A stretch of DNA of 64,000 bases, from positions 248,001-312,000 of the forward strand of contig JANCYW010000010.1 of assembly GCA_026184775.1 (NCBI GenBank). Direction: 5' to 3'. Source of the stretch: Cyanidium caldarium. Taxonomy: Eukaryota; Rhodophyta; Bangiophyceae; Cyanidiales; Cyanidiaceae. The position numbers and the translations under genes were made by a program. A model generated the notes under the pieces. That model searched no databases and was not told the DNA's origin. It saw only the letters and a list, made by a program, of their open reading frames with translations. Within the stretch, counting starts at the first letter, position 1, and every line of letters starts with the position of its first letter. Shown one piece after another: positions 26,054 through 35,560 of this stretch.

Positions 26054-28117
26054 TCACCCGTGTGTGGTCTGCTGACCCTCAAAACGTTGCAGGCCATACC
26101 GTTCCCGCTCCTCCGACACGCTCTTCCAGTGCGCCTCTCCGCGGCACATATCTGCAATGGCCTGCACGACCGCGTCGATGTCGCCGCGCAGCTGCTGCAT
26201 CGAGTCGCGCTCGCGCACGGTGACCGTGGCATCGGACACCGAGTCAAAGTCGATGGTGATGCCGAACGGGATGCCGAGTTCGTCAGCGCGGGCATACCGC
26301 TTGCCGATCGACGCGTTGCTGTCGTCGGCGCGGAACGATATCGCAGCGCGGGTCAGCGCGGTGGATACCCGCTGCAGCAGCGGGTCGAACACTTCGTTCT
26401 TGCTCAGCGGCAGCACGGCACACTTGAGCGGCGCCATGGCCGGCATCAGTCGCAACACTGCCCGCGCCTCATCGTCGCCGGCGCGCACGTAGAACGCGTG
26501 CTCCAGCACACAGTACAGCAGCCGGCCGATGCCGAACGACGGCTCGATGACGCTCGGGTAGTAGGTCTCGCTGTGCACGGTGCGCGACACCCGCTGAAAC
26601 TCCACCATGTCCGGTGTGATGGTGAAGCCGTCCAGCTCGTGGCTGCCGCGCGTCTGCAACGCCTCGTGCAGTCGCAGTTTGGCGACCTCGTCCAGCCGCG
26701 TCTGCAACAGCTCGATCAGCCGTCGTGCGTCTCGCTTGAACCGCTGCCCGATCACCCGCTTCACCGGCACCGCCTCAAACACTTGCACCGTGCGCGGCTC
26801 GTCGTACTTGTCCAGCGCCACCAGCTCTACCTTGGACACCTCCGAATGCGCCTTGAGGTCGTAACACGCTCGGTCGGCCAATCCGACGCACTCGATCCAC
26901 CCGTACGAAGTCTCCACTTCCAGGTCCCAGCAGTCGCGGGCGTAGTGCGCCATCTCGTTGGCCAGGTGTTGGCGAAAGCGCAGATGCTCCGGCCGCAGAC
27001 CGATGCTATAGGCGAACGACTGGGTGCGGGCCATAAAGTACGCCAGCGTCTGGTTGTCGATCACCGCAGCGGCCACCGCCTCGCCGGCGCGCATCCGCAC
27101 GACGCGGTGTCGCTCGCTATCCGGCGGGGCGCTTTGACGGTCGCGCGGAAACAGCACCAGCACATCGTCGGCCACGCGATGGAACCGCGGATGCGCCTTG
27201 CGCTCCGGGTGCACAAAGTGCTCGATCTCGGCCTGCATAAACTCGCGCACCCGCAACAGACCTGCCCGCGGCGATATCTCGTTGCGGTACGCCAGACCGA
27301 TCTGCGCGCAGGCGAACGGCATGCGCCCGCCGACGTAATCGAGCAGCCGCCGAAAGTTGACGAACATGCCCTGGGCGGTCTCCGGGCGCAAATACGCTGG
27401 AATGGTGCCGGTGGGTCCGATCTGCGTCTGGAACATGAGGTTGAAGGAGTACGGCGCGCTGACCGGATTGTTGGTGTCGGGCGCGCGCACATCAAAGCGC
27501 CGCAGGGCAGCCGCCAGCTCGTCCGCGGTCAGCTCATCCACATGCGCCAACGTACGCTCCATGTCCTGTCGCTCCGCGGACGATCGTGCGGCGCTCAACG
27601 TGGGGTCGTCCAGGCGTGCCTGCAAAGCATCGCGCAGCAGGTGGTCGGCACGATAACACGCCGCCGTCTCGGTGTCGCGCACCATCCAGTCCTGGAACTT
27701 GTCCACGTGACCCGAAGTGCGCAGCACCGGATCGGGTGTCAGCGCCGGCCCGTCCAACTCCAACATACCCTCCTCCAGCACGAAATGCTGTCGCCACATC
27801 TGCACCAGGTTGTTCTTCATCGCACAGCCGGGCGGGCCGTAATCGTACAACCCGGCCACACCGCCGTAAATCTCAAAAGCCGGCGCAAAGAAGAAGCGCC
27901 TGCGCAACACTGTTTCAAGCGCCTCGCGGTCCCACCGCCCTCGATGCGCCGCAGACGTTGACGGTGGCTGGTCGCGTTCGGCGCCGTGGGCCTGGGCGTC
28001 GGTCCCGTCGGGCGTGCCCACGGCCGTCGTCGGCCGCGCTTCTCTCTCTTTCCGATGAGTCTCCATCGATTTGGACTGTGTATGTATCTGTGAGTAACGA
28101 AACTCACCCGCCTCCAT
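26054..28117 (-). CDS. Glycyl-tRNA synthetase, eukaryotic homodimeric type (687 aa)
   Basis: A class II aminoacyl-tRNA synthetase that charges tRNA-Gly. It opens with 'ETVLRRRFFFAPAFEIYGG' and 'GLYDYGPPGCAMKNN' (catalytic-core entry typical of GRS1), then 'LRTSGHVDKFQDWMV'. Motif 2 is 'AYRNEISPRAGLLRVREFMQ' and motif 3 is 'PSFGIGRLLYCVLEHAF'. The C-terminal anticodon-binding domain has 'VLPLSKN' and 'GKRYARADELGIPFGITID'. Length fits the cytosolic/organellar eukaryotic enzyme. ATG 28117 is first and ATG 28066 ('METHRKE') is a second candidate. The two starts may give differently targeted forms, as known for GlyRS in other eukaryotes, but this is inference. It ends about 120 bp from the peroxiredoxin start on the same strand. 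Confidence 0.95.
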   Translation of the reverse strand: MEAGEFRYSQIHTQSKSMETHRKEREARPTTAVGTPDGTDAQAHGAERDQPPSTSAAHRGRWDREALETVLRRRFFFAPAFEIYGGVAGLYDYGPPGCAMKNNLVQMWRQHFVLEEGMLELDGPALTPDPVLRTSGHVDKFQDWMVRDTETAACYRADHLLRDALQARLDDPTLSAARSSAERQDMERTLAHVDELTADELAAALRRFDVRAPDTNNPVSAPYSFNLMFQTQIGPTGTIPAYLRPETAQGMFVNFRRLLDYVGGRMPFACAQIGLAYRNEISPRAGLLRVREFMQAEIEHFVHPERKAHPRFHRVADDVLVLFPRDRQSAPPDSERHRVVRMRAGEAVAAAVIDNQTLAYFMARTQSFAYSIGLRPEHLRFRQHLANEMAHYARDCWDLEVETSYGWIECVGLADRACYDLKAHSEVSKVELVALDKYDEPRTVQVFEAVPVKRVIGQRFKRDARRLIELLQTRLDEVAKLRLHEALQTRGSHELDGFTITPDMVEFQRVSRTVHSETYYPSVIEPSFGIGRLLYCVLEHAFYVRAGDDEARAVLRLMPAMAPLKCAVLPLSKNEVFDPLLQRVSTALTRAAISFRADDSNASIGKRYARADELGIPFGITIDFDSVSDATVTVRERDSMQQLRGDIDAVVQAIADMCRGEAHWKSVSEERERYGLQRFEGQQTTHG

Positions 28118-28384
28118 CGCCGGAGGGTGCGTGATCCGCTTCGGGCCTCCGCAGTCGATGCGTTACGCACCGGCCGCGCCGCACGCGTCTCCGGCGACGT
28201 CGCGCGACGCGTTGCCCGGCAGCGCTGGAACGGTCTCGCGGTGGACCCCCGAAGAGGCAGCACAGCGCGTCATGGAGAGAGAAGAAGCAGAAGAGGGCGC
28301 TCCGGAGTATGAAACGATTCGTTATCGGTAGCACGAGCATACCTCACTCTTTCATCCCTGTCTTTTCTCCCGTCCCTCCATCCC

Positions 28385-29947
28385 ATGGCTCCGGCCCAAC
28401 CCGTCACCTTCGCCTCCCTGGGTCTGGCGCGCTTCCTGTGCGACACGTGTGAGACGTTGCGCCTGCGACGACCGACGGCGGTGCAGACAGCGTGCATACC
28501 GGCTATACTCCGTGGTCAGCACCGGGTGATTGTCGGGGCGGCAGAGACGGGCTCAGGCAAGACGGCAGCGTTTGCGCTGCCGCTGTTGCAGCACTGGGCG
28601 GCGGATCCGTGCGGACCGTTCGCGTTGGTGTTGACGCCGACCCGCGAGCTGGCGTTTCAGATGGCCGAGCAGATGGCCGCGCTAGGTTCGGGTGCGGGCG
28701 TGCGCACGGCGGTGGTGGTGGGCGGTATGGATTCGACGCAGCAGGTGGGCGCGTTGCTGCGGGAGCGGCCCCATTTCGTCATCGCCACACCGGGTCGACT
28801 GGCCACATTTGCGGCGCAGGGCGTGTTCGAGGCCGCGACCTCGGGTGCCTACTTTGCCTCGTTGCGCTATTTCGTGCTGGACGAGGCCGACCGCCTTCTG
28901 GAGCCTTGCTTCCAAAAGTCGCTCTCGCAGATCGTGCCGCTGCTGCCCAGAGAGCGCTGCACGCTGATGTTTTCGGCCACCATGTCGCGGGGCATGCAAC
29001 AGGTGCAGCGGGTGCTGGAGGCCGATACCGACGCGCAGACCGAGGTGTTCTGTTTCGATGCCAACGCGGCGGCCAGCAACGCGTCGCGGTTGACGCCGGC
29101 CACGCAGGTGCGCCACCGGTACGCGTTGGTGCCGGCCCGCCTGAAATGCGTGTATGCGGCGTATATCTTGTTGTTTGCGGTGGGCGACGGCGAGCGGGCC
29201 GTGACCGAGATGCTGCGACGACGACGACGGCACGCCGAGGCGCTCGCCGAAGATGCCGATGACATCGACGCCACGGGGAGTGCGGCCGATGCGGTCGACA
29301 CCGACGACCCCGAAGATGCGGATAGCGCCGAGTTGCTGCCGTCGTCGGCCATCGTGTTCGCGGCCACCTGCCACCGCTGTGAACTGCTGCACCGAATATT
29401 TCGACGATTGGGCCTGCCGTCCGTATCGCTGCATTCGCGTCTGAGCCAATTCCAGCGGCTGGCGGCACTGCGCGCCTTCCGCAGCGGCCACGCCCGCATC
29501 CTGGTGGCGACCGATGTGGCTGCGCGCGGTCTGGATATCCCGCAGGTGCAGTTGGTGATGCACTACGATCTGCCGCGCGACGTGACCCTCTACGTGCACC
29601 GAGTGGGGCGCACTGCGCGCGCCGGACGGCACGGCCGCGCCCTCAGCCTGGTCACCCAGCACGACATCGACATCGTGCACGCGGTGGAGGCGACCTGCGA
29701 TGTGCGACTGGAGGCGTGGGATGGCCCCGGCGCGGTCGATCGCGAGCGCCGGGTGCTGCGGCTGCTGGCACCGGCGTTGAAAGCGCGCCGTCTGGCCAAA
29801 CTGGAGATGATGGAGGACGGCATGTTGTCCGCCGAGGAGGCCGAGGCGCTGGAGGCGTTCGATGAGGATCCCGCGCGGCGCACCGATCGTCCGCAGCACA
29901 AACGCCGGTGGAGCGAACGGGAGGCAGAGAATGGGAGGGTGGCGTGA
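28385..29947 (+). CDS. DEAD-box RNA helicase, DDX49/Dbp8 type (520 aa)
   Basis: All DEAD-box motifs are present: Q motif 'LRLRRPTAVQTACIPAIL', motif I 'AETGSGKT', Ia 'PTRELAFQ', 'GGMDS', 'TPGRL', 'VLDEADRL', 'FSATMS', and C-terminal 'VFAATCHRCELLHRIF', 'LHSRLSQFQRLAALRAFRSG', 'ILVATDVAARGLDIP' and 'HRVGRTARAG'. 'GPFALVLTPTRELAFQMAEQ' and the overall layout point to DDX49/Dbp8, a nucleolar helicase for 18S rRNA maturation. An acidic insert of ~45 residues (around 29250-29335) sits between RecA-like lobe elements. The start is the ATG at 28385. It converges with the UPF0548 gene with 45 bp between stops. Confidence 0.9.
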   Translation: MAPAQPVTFASLGLARFLCDTCETLRLRRPTAVQTACIPAILRGQHRVIVGAAETGSGKTAAFALPLLQHWAADPCGPFALVLTPTRELAFQMAEQMAALGSGAGVRTAVVVGGMDSTQQVGALLRERPHFVIATPGRLATFAAQGVFEAATSGAYFASLRYFVLDEADRLLEPCFQKSLSQIVPLLPRERCTLMFSATMSRGMQQVQRVLEADTDAQTEVFCFDANAAASNASRLTPATQVRHRYALVPARLKCVYAAYILLFAVGDGERAVTEMLRRRRRHAEALAEDADDIDATGSAADAVDTDDPEDADSAELLPSSAIVFAATCHRCELLHRIFRRLGLPSVSLHSRLSQFQRLAALRAFRSGHARILVATDVAARGLDIPQVQLVMHYDLPRDVTLYVHRVGRTARAGRHGRALSLVTQHDIDIVHAVEATCDVRLEAWDGPGAVDRERRVLRLLAPALKARRLAKLEMMEDGMLSAEEAEALEAFDEDPARRTDRPQHKRRWSEREAENGRVA

Positions 29948-29992
29948 AGAGACGAGAGTCGCTGAGGAGCGCCACCGACTCCGCACTGCCTC

Positions 29993-30691
29993 TCATTGGG
30001 GCAGTGCCGCAAGGGCGCCCGGCGAAAGTGGTGATGACGACGTGGCCATGACTCGAGCGGTGCATTGGCGCACGAAGCGGTCCTGACACCAGCGCACATA
30101 TGGCAGCGTGAGCAGCGCCAGTAAATTCGCCGGCGCCGACGCCGAGCATATCCCCAAATGCCACCGTCGGCGCCGCCCGTCCCGCCTCACGTACATGCTC
30201 TCCTCACCGCGCAGCAGGTGATACCGCGGCACACAGCGCCAAGTGCAGCCGCTGGCACTCTTGCGGTGCTGCACCAGTACGCCGTGCACCCACACCAGTC
30301 CGAGCAGGTGCCGCGACGCCAACACCAGCACAGTGTGGTGGTGGAACGGTGGCGGTAGGGTGCCGTGGACGGCGGCGGAGCGCGGCGCGAATACCGTCCC
30401 TTGCACCCACGGCGGAAGTTGAAAGAGGCTGGCGTCGTGGAGGCGACCGACTAGAGAGGAGACGCACGTCTTCTGCGGGAGAGGCACCGCGTGGTGTACG
30501 ACGTGAAAGTGTTCGCGCTCGGGCAACTGACACCGCCGTTGGGCCTCCGCCCGCGAGGCCGCCCCCAGCGTGCAACCCGCTCGGTACGTTTCAAACGCTG
30601 GCTCTCCTCCGCGCTCGTGCTCTTGTTGCAACGCTTCACTCGCCCAGCGCCGAGCTTCCTCAGGACTGAGCGGTTTCCACAGACGGATCAT
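29993..30691 (-). CDS. UPF0548 / DUF1990 family protein (232 aa)
   Basis: The C-terminal half resembles plant and bacterial UPF0548 proteins: 'LFQLPPWVQGTVF' (family: W..F....WV), 'VLVLASRHLLGLVWVHGVLV', 'YHLLRGEESMYVRRDGRRR', and the end 'ANLLALLTLPYVRWCQDRFV', which closely follows the conserved 'FLGYPYV.. Q..F' tail. The N-terminus from ATG 30691 ('MIRLWKPLSPEEARRW', 'ETYRAG') also fits. The family has no established biochemical role. The frame extends upstream to a GTG only, so 30691 is chosen. Similarity is judged by eye and the middle (His/Pro-rich) aligns poorly. Confidence 0.62.
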   Translation of the reverse strand: MIRLWKPLSPEEARRWASEALQQEHERGGEPAFETYRAGCTLGAASRAEAQRRCQLPEREHFHVVHHAVPLPQKTCVSSLVGRLHDASLFQLPPWVQGTVFAPRSAAVHGTLPPPFHHHTVLVLASRHLLGLVWVHGVLVQHRKSASGCTWRCVPRYHLLRGEESMYVRRDGRRRRWHLGICSASAPANLLALLTLPYVRWCQDRFVRQCTARVMATSSSPLSPGALAALPQ

Positions 30692-30806
30692 TTTAGGTTG
30701 CCCTTGCTGTGCACCCCGTAGCACAAGCTCAACGTTCCGCGCCCGCACGCCCGCCCGTCAGGTCACCGCGGGCGTTGCGGCATCCTCCTCCGCGACTGTA
30801 CAATTT

Positions 30807-32168
30807 CTATATACCGTTGGGTTGCGTCAGGTGCCGCTGACAGAACGAGGCTATGCGACTATAGGCCTCGCTGAGCACACTCAGCGGTGCGCAAAAGGTG
30901 ACGCGAAAGAAGCCCGGCGTGGCGCCGAAGCACTCGCCGGGCAGCACCAACACGCTTTCCTCGGCCATGAGGCGTCGTACAAACTCCAGCCCGCTCATTT
31001 CGGCGTCGCGTATCTGCACCAACACGTACATGGCGCCGCGCGGTGTCGATGGGATATGCAGCGCCGGAATACAGCCGAGCCGCTCACAAGTGAAGCGCGC
31101 ATTGCGGGCCAGCGTCAGCCGCAGCGACTCGTTCCACTCGGGTGGGGTGCGCTCCAGGATGGTGGGCAGCGCGGCCTGTATCAGCGAGTTCGGCCCGAGG
31201 ATCTTCATGCACAAACCCTCGAGGGCGCGACGCACCTCTCGCATGCCGCCGTCGGGTGTGGGGTCGTGCACCAGCACCCAGCCCATGCGCCAGCCGGGCA
31301 CGATGTATCGCTTCGCCAGTCCGTCCACCGTCAGGACGGGCACGGTGCGCGACAGGCTGGCCAGCGGCGGGTACCGCCGGTCCCATGGCAGCGTCGCGGA
31401 GATGTCGTGGCCGTTGACGACGGTGGCGGTCGGCGTGGCGGCATTCTCTTTGACGTCGGTGTCGAACACGATGCCGCGGTAGATCTCGTCGGCCACGATG
31501 ATCAATCCATGCCGTTCGGCGAAGGCGATCAACGCCTGCAGGTGCTCGCGGTCGTAAACCGCACCGCACGGGTTGACCGGGTTGTTCACCACCATGCACA
31601 CGGTGCGGTCATCCACCAGCTGGTCCGCAGCACCGCCCGGCTCCAGACCGGTCGCGCGCCAACCGTTCGCCGAGTCCAACAGGTACCGCCGCACCTCGGC
31701 GCCCAGGTAGGCGCACAACGTCTCGTACAGCGGAAAGCTCACCCCGGGCAGCAGCACGTTGTCGCCCGCATCCAGCAGCGCCGAAAAACATAAATCCAGG
31801 GCGTGGCTGGCCCCGCTCGCCAACACCACGTCCTGCTTGGTGTATCGCAGCGTCCAGCCGTCGGAACGGTCCTCACCGGAACCGGCCTCCGCGGGGATGC
31901 TGTGAACGCGCGCCAACGCCTCCCGCGCCGCGTCCGCACCAGCCGCCGGAGGATACCCGTTCGCCCGCTGCGACCGCGCCACCACCACGACGGCCTCCTC
32001 GGCTACGGGCGGCACCGCCAGGTTGCCGAACGACGTCGGGTCACCGATCGACAGCGGTATGACCGGCTTGCGCGGATTCGAACGCAGGTCCAGTCCCTCT
32101 ATAAGCTCTCGAATAGGGTTGCGCGTACGCAACGCCGCATTCGATGCCTTGTACTTGCGCTTGGACAT
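30807..32168 (-). CDS. Tyrosine/nicotianamine-type aminotransferase (453 aa)
   Basis: A fold-type I PLP enzyme of the tyrosine aminotransferase branch. It shows 'NPIRELIEGLDLRSN', 'LSIGDPTSFGNL', 'VLASGASHALDLCFSALLD', 'LLPGVSFPLYETLCAYLGAE', 'VVNNPVNPCGAVY' (substrate-carboxylate binding Asn), 'IIVADEIYRGIVF' (Asp/Tyr contacting PLP), PLP Lys in 'VDGLAKRYIVPGWRMGWVL', and C-terminal 'FFRVTFCAPLSVLSEAYSRI'. It transfers the amino group of tyrosine (or related aromatic amino acids) to 2-oxoglutarate, feeding homogentisate and plastoquinone/tocopherol synthesis. There is no obvious presequence, so it is probably cytosolic. The ATG at 32168 is divergent from the next gene. Confidence 0.93.
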   Translation of the reverse strand: MSKRKYKASNAALRTRNPIRELIEGLDLRSNPRKPVIPLSIGDPTSFGNLAVPPVAEEAVVVVARSQRANGYPPAAGADAAREALARVHSIPAEAGSGEDRSDGWTLRYTKQDVVLASGASHALDLCFSALLDAGDNVLLPGVSFPLYETLCAYLGAEVRRYLLDSANGWRATGLEPGGAADQLVDDRTVCMVVNNPVNPCGAVYDREHLQALIAFAERHGLIIVADEIYRGIVFDTDVKENAATPTATVVNGHDISATLPWDRRYPPLASLSRTVPVLTVDGLAKRYIVPGWRMGWVLVHDPTPDGGMREVRRALEGLCMKILGPNSLIQAALPTILERTPPEWNESLRLTLARNARFTCERLGCIPALHIPSTPRGAMYVLVQIRDAEMSGLEFVRRLMAEESVLVLPGECFGATPGFFRVTFCAPLSVLSEAYSRIASFCQRHLTQPNGI

Positions 32169-32463
32169 GAATAATTAGGGTGCGACTCTCATGGGGAGAT
32201 GGACGACCGACGCACTCGTTCACACGCCCCTCCCCTTGCTGGACAGGGCGCGAATTCGCTCGCATCGCGAAGGCGCGCCCGCGCCCCGAGGTGCCGAAAG
32301 GGAATCGACGGCGCCGCACACCATCAGGGGACACCTGCGTGAAGGGATTTCGGGTGGGAGCCGCGGCGCCCGTCGACACGGCGGAGCACCGCTACGAGCA
32401 ACGCTGCACCTGGCAACACCGTTTTCAAGCGTCTTTCAGGCTACCGAGTGTCGTTGGGTAGAA

Positions 32464-33222
32464 ATGCCGGCGACAGCGTTCGTTCTAGTATCGCCTGGGG
32501 TGTGGACGGGGGAATCCCGGGCGGGCTGGAGTTTGCCAACGTCCCGGGGCGCTAACCGAACGGGCGCGCCGAGTGCCCTCCGGCCGGCGCGTCGATTGCG
32601 GTACGCGTGGTGTGCGGCGCGCGCCTCGTCGGACAGGAACAAACGCGGTCGGGGCGCCGCCAGGCAGAAGGACGAGGCGGGGCGCACGGACGTGGGCGGC
32701 TTTAGCACCGAGGAGATCGATAAACGGGCGCAGGAGCTTCTGGAGGAGTACGGCGTGCACCGCGAGCGCAAACACGAGCCGATCGACTCGTGGATGGCGC
32801 GGCGGCAGCGGCGAGGGCGCAAGGGTACCCGGAGAAGCGATGCCGCCGCCGCCACCACCACCACCACCACCGCATCTGGCAACACGGGCTTGGCTGCTCG
32901 GGTGTACTCGGCGCTGCTGTGGCTCTGTGGCGGACGCGACGATGTGCTGGTGGGAGCCGAGCGCGGCCTGTCCCTGTTGGTGACCGTCTTCTTGACGGTA
33001 TTCCTGCTAGCTGGCGGTGGCATCACCTTCGAGGCGCTGGCCGTGTCCACCAAACACCCGCTGCCCGATGCCGTGGACGCCTTTGTGCGCCAACAGGTGG
33101 AACCGACGTTCACGCCCAGCCTGGTGGCGTTCTTATTCGGCTCGTCACTGCTCGGCGTGCTACGGACGGTGCTCATGCAGGGCAGCCCCGATACGTCGTA
33201 TCGGGAGGACCACGGCCGATGA
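32464..33222 (+). CDS. Hypothetical plastid-targeted membrane protein (252 aa)
   Basis: I do not recognise the family. The ATG at 32464 starts 'MPATAFVLVSPGVW' followed by an Arg/Ser/Ala-rich stretch, a good red algal transit peptide with the Phe motif. A charged region ('STEEIDKRAQELLEEYGVHR') and a Thr run follow. Two hydrophobic helices come next: 'GLSLLVTVFLTVFLLAGGG' and 'TPSLVAFLFGSSLLGVLRTV'. The tail is short and polar. A longer frame reaches 32191, only 22 bases from the divergent aminotransferase start, which is less likely. Plastid membrane location is inference. Confidence 0.65.
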   Translation: MPATAFVLVSPGVWTGESRAGWSLPTSRGANRTGAPSALRPARRLRYAWCAARASSDRNKRGRGAARQKDEAGRTDVGGFSTEEIDKRAQELLEEYGVHRERKHEPIDSWMARRQRRGRKGTRRSDAAAATTTTTTASGNTGLAARVYSALLWLCGGRDDVLVGAERGLSLLVTVFLTVFLLAGGGITFEALAVSTKHPLPDAVDAFVRQQVEPTFTPSLVAFLFGSSLLGVLRTVLMQGSPDTSYREDHGR

Positions 33223-33318
33223 GCGAGGATGTCTGGCGGACGACCCGACGAGAGGCGATGGATTGCTTTCGGCACGGTCAGTTTATGCACACGCTCCACA
33301 CGTTGCACCGCCTCGCGC

Positions 33319-35397
33319 TTACGCGCGATGATCGCGGCCGCTGCCCCAGAGCCACGCCTCGCGCTGCCGACGCCAGAGGTAGCGCGCTTCGGCGCTGGGC
33401 AGCAGGCGTTCTATGACGCGATGGACGGCCGTCGGCTCGCCGACCCACCGGCTGGCGAGGGCGTATTGCAGCAGCGCCAGGTAATTGCCCAGCCACTGCA
33501 ACAGCGGTTGCACGCCACCCACATGGCTCAGAATGCGCGGCACGATGCCGCCGTGCAGCAGCGTCACCAGCAGCAGCGCCCGCGTCAGCCCGCCAAACTG
33601 CACCACATCCATCAGGAACGGGCGCAGGATGCGCGGATCGCGGCTCATCACCGAAAAGTTGGTGCAGAGGATATCGTTCACCACCGCGGCCGTCGCCGCA
33701 TCCTTCGCGCCGGTCGGGGGTCGCAACGGCATCTGTCCGACACGATACGACATGGCGCGCTGGAACAACCACGTCACGGACAGCGACGGCAAGTACGCGT
33801 GGATGGCCCGCAAGTGCGCCGCCGACAAGGTGTTCGCCGCCAACGCCTCGCTCACCGCTGCGGTCAGGCGCGGCAGGTGTCGCAACATGGCGCCGAACCC
33901 GCCAAACGATAGCGGCGATTGCACGCCGCTGGCATCGCCAATGGCCATCACGCGGTCGAATGCCGGCGGCAGCGGCGCGTGCTCAGCGTACGCCGGAAAG
34001 AAGCCGAACAACGCCCGCAGCGGCCGCAGTCGCGCGATGACCTCGGCACCGTCGGTGCCTTTCAGGTTCTGATACTCGGGTAGCAGTCGCAAATAGTCGG
34101 AAAACATCTCCCGCAAAGTCATCTCGCGCCGCTCGTCCACATCCACATAGGTGAAGAGGTAAGTGGTGCGACACGCGCCTCCATCCGACGGGAACGCCTC
34201 CCAAAAGTATTGTCGGTCGCCGCTGGCCCGCGTAAAGGCGAACAACAGGTCGCCGGAAGTGTTACCCGCGAACGGGTCGATGCCGCGTTCGGCATGGCAG
34301 CACGAGCCGACCACCACACACACCGAGGTCGGTCGGCGCTGGCCGTATACCAGCTCGCGATGCTGTCGGGCGATCGGCGAGGCGTTGCCCATGCAGTCGA
34401 TCAGCAGACGGGTACGCACCGGTTGTCGTCGCTGTGGTTCCGCAGGTGAAGCGGTGTCGGCGGCAGATGTGTCCGAGCGGTTGTGCTGCTGCTGCTGGTG
34501 GTCGCTCTCCGCGGCGCCCCAGGGTCGCGCTTGGGTGCTGCCGGCACCGAGCGCCACCACCTCGCGTTTCGCCGTCGACGATGATGCCGCCGCCGACGCC
34601 ACCGACAACGACACCTCGACCGCATCTCGCTGCACCTCCGTCGCCAAGAAGCGCGTCTGCTCCAGAATGTGGCCGCCACACTGTTCAAAACGTCGGCGCA
34701 CCGTCGCCACCAACTGCCGCGGCGAGACGCCGATGTTCAGCACCCCGTCGACGTAGAACATCGATGGCGACGGCGCACGCGCCAGCGCCTCTTCGGTAAA
34801 ACCGACACGCATGGGATTGAACTCGGTGGCCACCGCTGCATCCAATTCGTCGGCAGTGGCCACGCCCAGCGCCCGCAGCGTGTTCAGCTCGGCGCGACTG
34901 GTGTTCCACTCCTGGTGGCGCCCGCAGACGTCGCCCTGTTCCACCACCAACACGCGCAGATGCGGCTCCCGCACCAACAACGCCGTGGCCATGAATATCC
35001 CCAGCGTCCCGCCCAACACCACCACGTCATACTCGGGTGCCGCCCCGGCGGCAGCGATATCCGGCGCGCGCCCCGCCGAGTGCACCACCGCTCGCGCCGG
35101 TCCCGGTGCCGCCGATCCGGTGCGCAGCAATCGTTGCCACGCCTCGTCGGCCTTGCGCAACGCATCTTCCGGACTACCCTCTTCGCAGCGGCGTAAAAAC
35201 TCCCGCACAGAGGCCGGCAATGCATCCCGCGCCCGGGGTGAATGCGTCTGCGCACTCACCCGCGACCGTCGCCACCGACAACGGTACTCTCTGGATCGCC
35301 ACCCCCACAACCGAGTGCTGTATCGACTCTCAGACACTGTCCGCCGCCGTCTCCATTCGGTGCAACCCGCCCACACGAAGGACGATGCGGGCGGCAT
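33319..35397 (-). CDS. CruP-like FAD-dependent lycopene-cyclase paralogue, plastid (692 aa)
   Basis: An FAD-binding Rossmann start 'DVVVLGGTLGIFMATALLV' is followed by 'VLVVEQGDVCGRHQEWNTSR', 'ELNTLRALGV', 'EFNPMRVGF', 'VLNIGVSPRQLVATVRRRF' and later 'AIGDASGVQSPLSFGGFGAM'. This layout (GGTLGIF, R.QEWN.SR, FNP.R.GF, LN.GVSP) is that of CruP, the cyanobacterial/plant lycopene cyclase paralogue linked to carotenoid redox and photo-oxidative stress. The ATG at 35397 gives 'MPPASSFVWAG', a Phe-motif transit peptide, then an Arg/Ser-rich region; the longer frame to 35553 has no such support. It is divergent, 163 bp from the LQY1-like start. Confidence 0.8.
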   Translation of the reverse strand: MPPASSFVWAGCTEWRRRRTVSESRYSTRLWGWRSREYRCRWRRSRVSAQTHSPRARDALPASVREFLRRCEEGSPEDALRKADEAWQRLLRTGSAAPGPARAVVHSAGRAPDIAAAGAAPEYDVVVLGGTLGIFMATALLVREPHLRVLVVEQGDVCGRHQEWNTSRAELNTLRALGVATADELDAAVATEFNPMRVGFTEEALARAPSPSMFYVDGVLNIGVSPRQLVATVRRRFEQCGGHILEQTRFLATEVQRDAVEVSLSVASAAASSSTAKREVVALGAGSTQARPWGAAESDHQQQQHNRSDTSAADTASPAEPQRRQPVRTRLLIDCMGNASPIARQHRELVYGQRRPTSVCVVVGSCCHAERGIDPFAGNTSGDLLFAFTRASGDRQYFWEAFPSDGGACRTTYLFTYVDVDERREMTLREMFSDYLRLLPEYQNLKGTDGAEVIARLRPLRALFGFFPAYAEHAPLPPAFDRVMAIGDASGVQSPLSFGGFGAMLRHLPRLTAAVSEALAANTLSAAHLRAIHAYLPSLSVTWLFQRAMSYRVGQMPLRPPTGAKDAATAAVVNDILCTNFSVMSRDPRILRPFLMDVVQFGGLTRALLLVTLLHGGIVPRILSHVGGVQPLLQWLGNYLALLQYALASRWVGEPTAVHRVIERLLPSAEARYLWRRQREAWLWGSGRDHRA

Positions 35398-35560
35398 GCT
35401 GCCGTCCACGCTGCACACCGAACCGGCAGTGTCGTCCGATCCGGCGATCACCCGCGGCGCGACCGCGTCGACAGGCGCGCGACGCACGCGCCGAACGCGG
35501 GACGGCGCGCGGACAGGAGAGGCAGCCCAGCGCTGGCCCGTTCTCGGGCTCACCCGCAGT

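Noticed and set aside
30570-31793. 407-residue open frame on the + strand
   Set aside because: Antisense to the aminotransferase, which has full PLP-enzyme motifs; the + frame has none.
34811-35560. 250-residue N-terminal extension of the LQY1-like protein
   Set aside because: It is antisense to CruP coding DNA and compositionally biased; ATG 35561 gives a normal presequence-helix-zinc layout.
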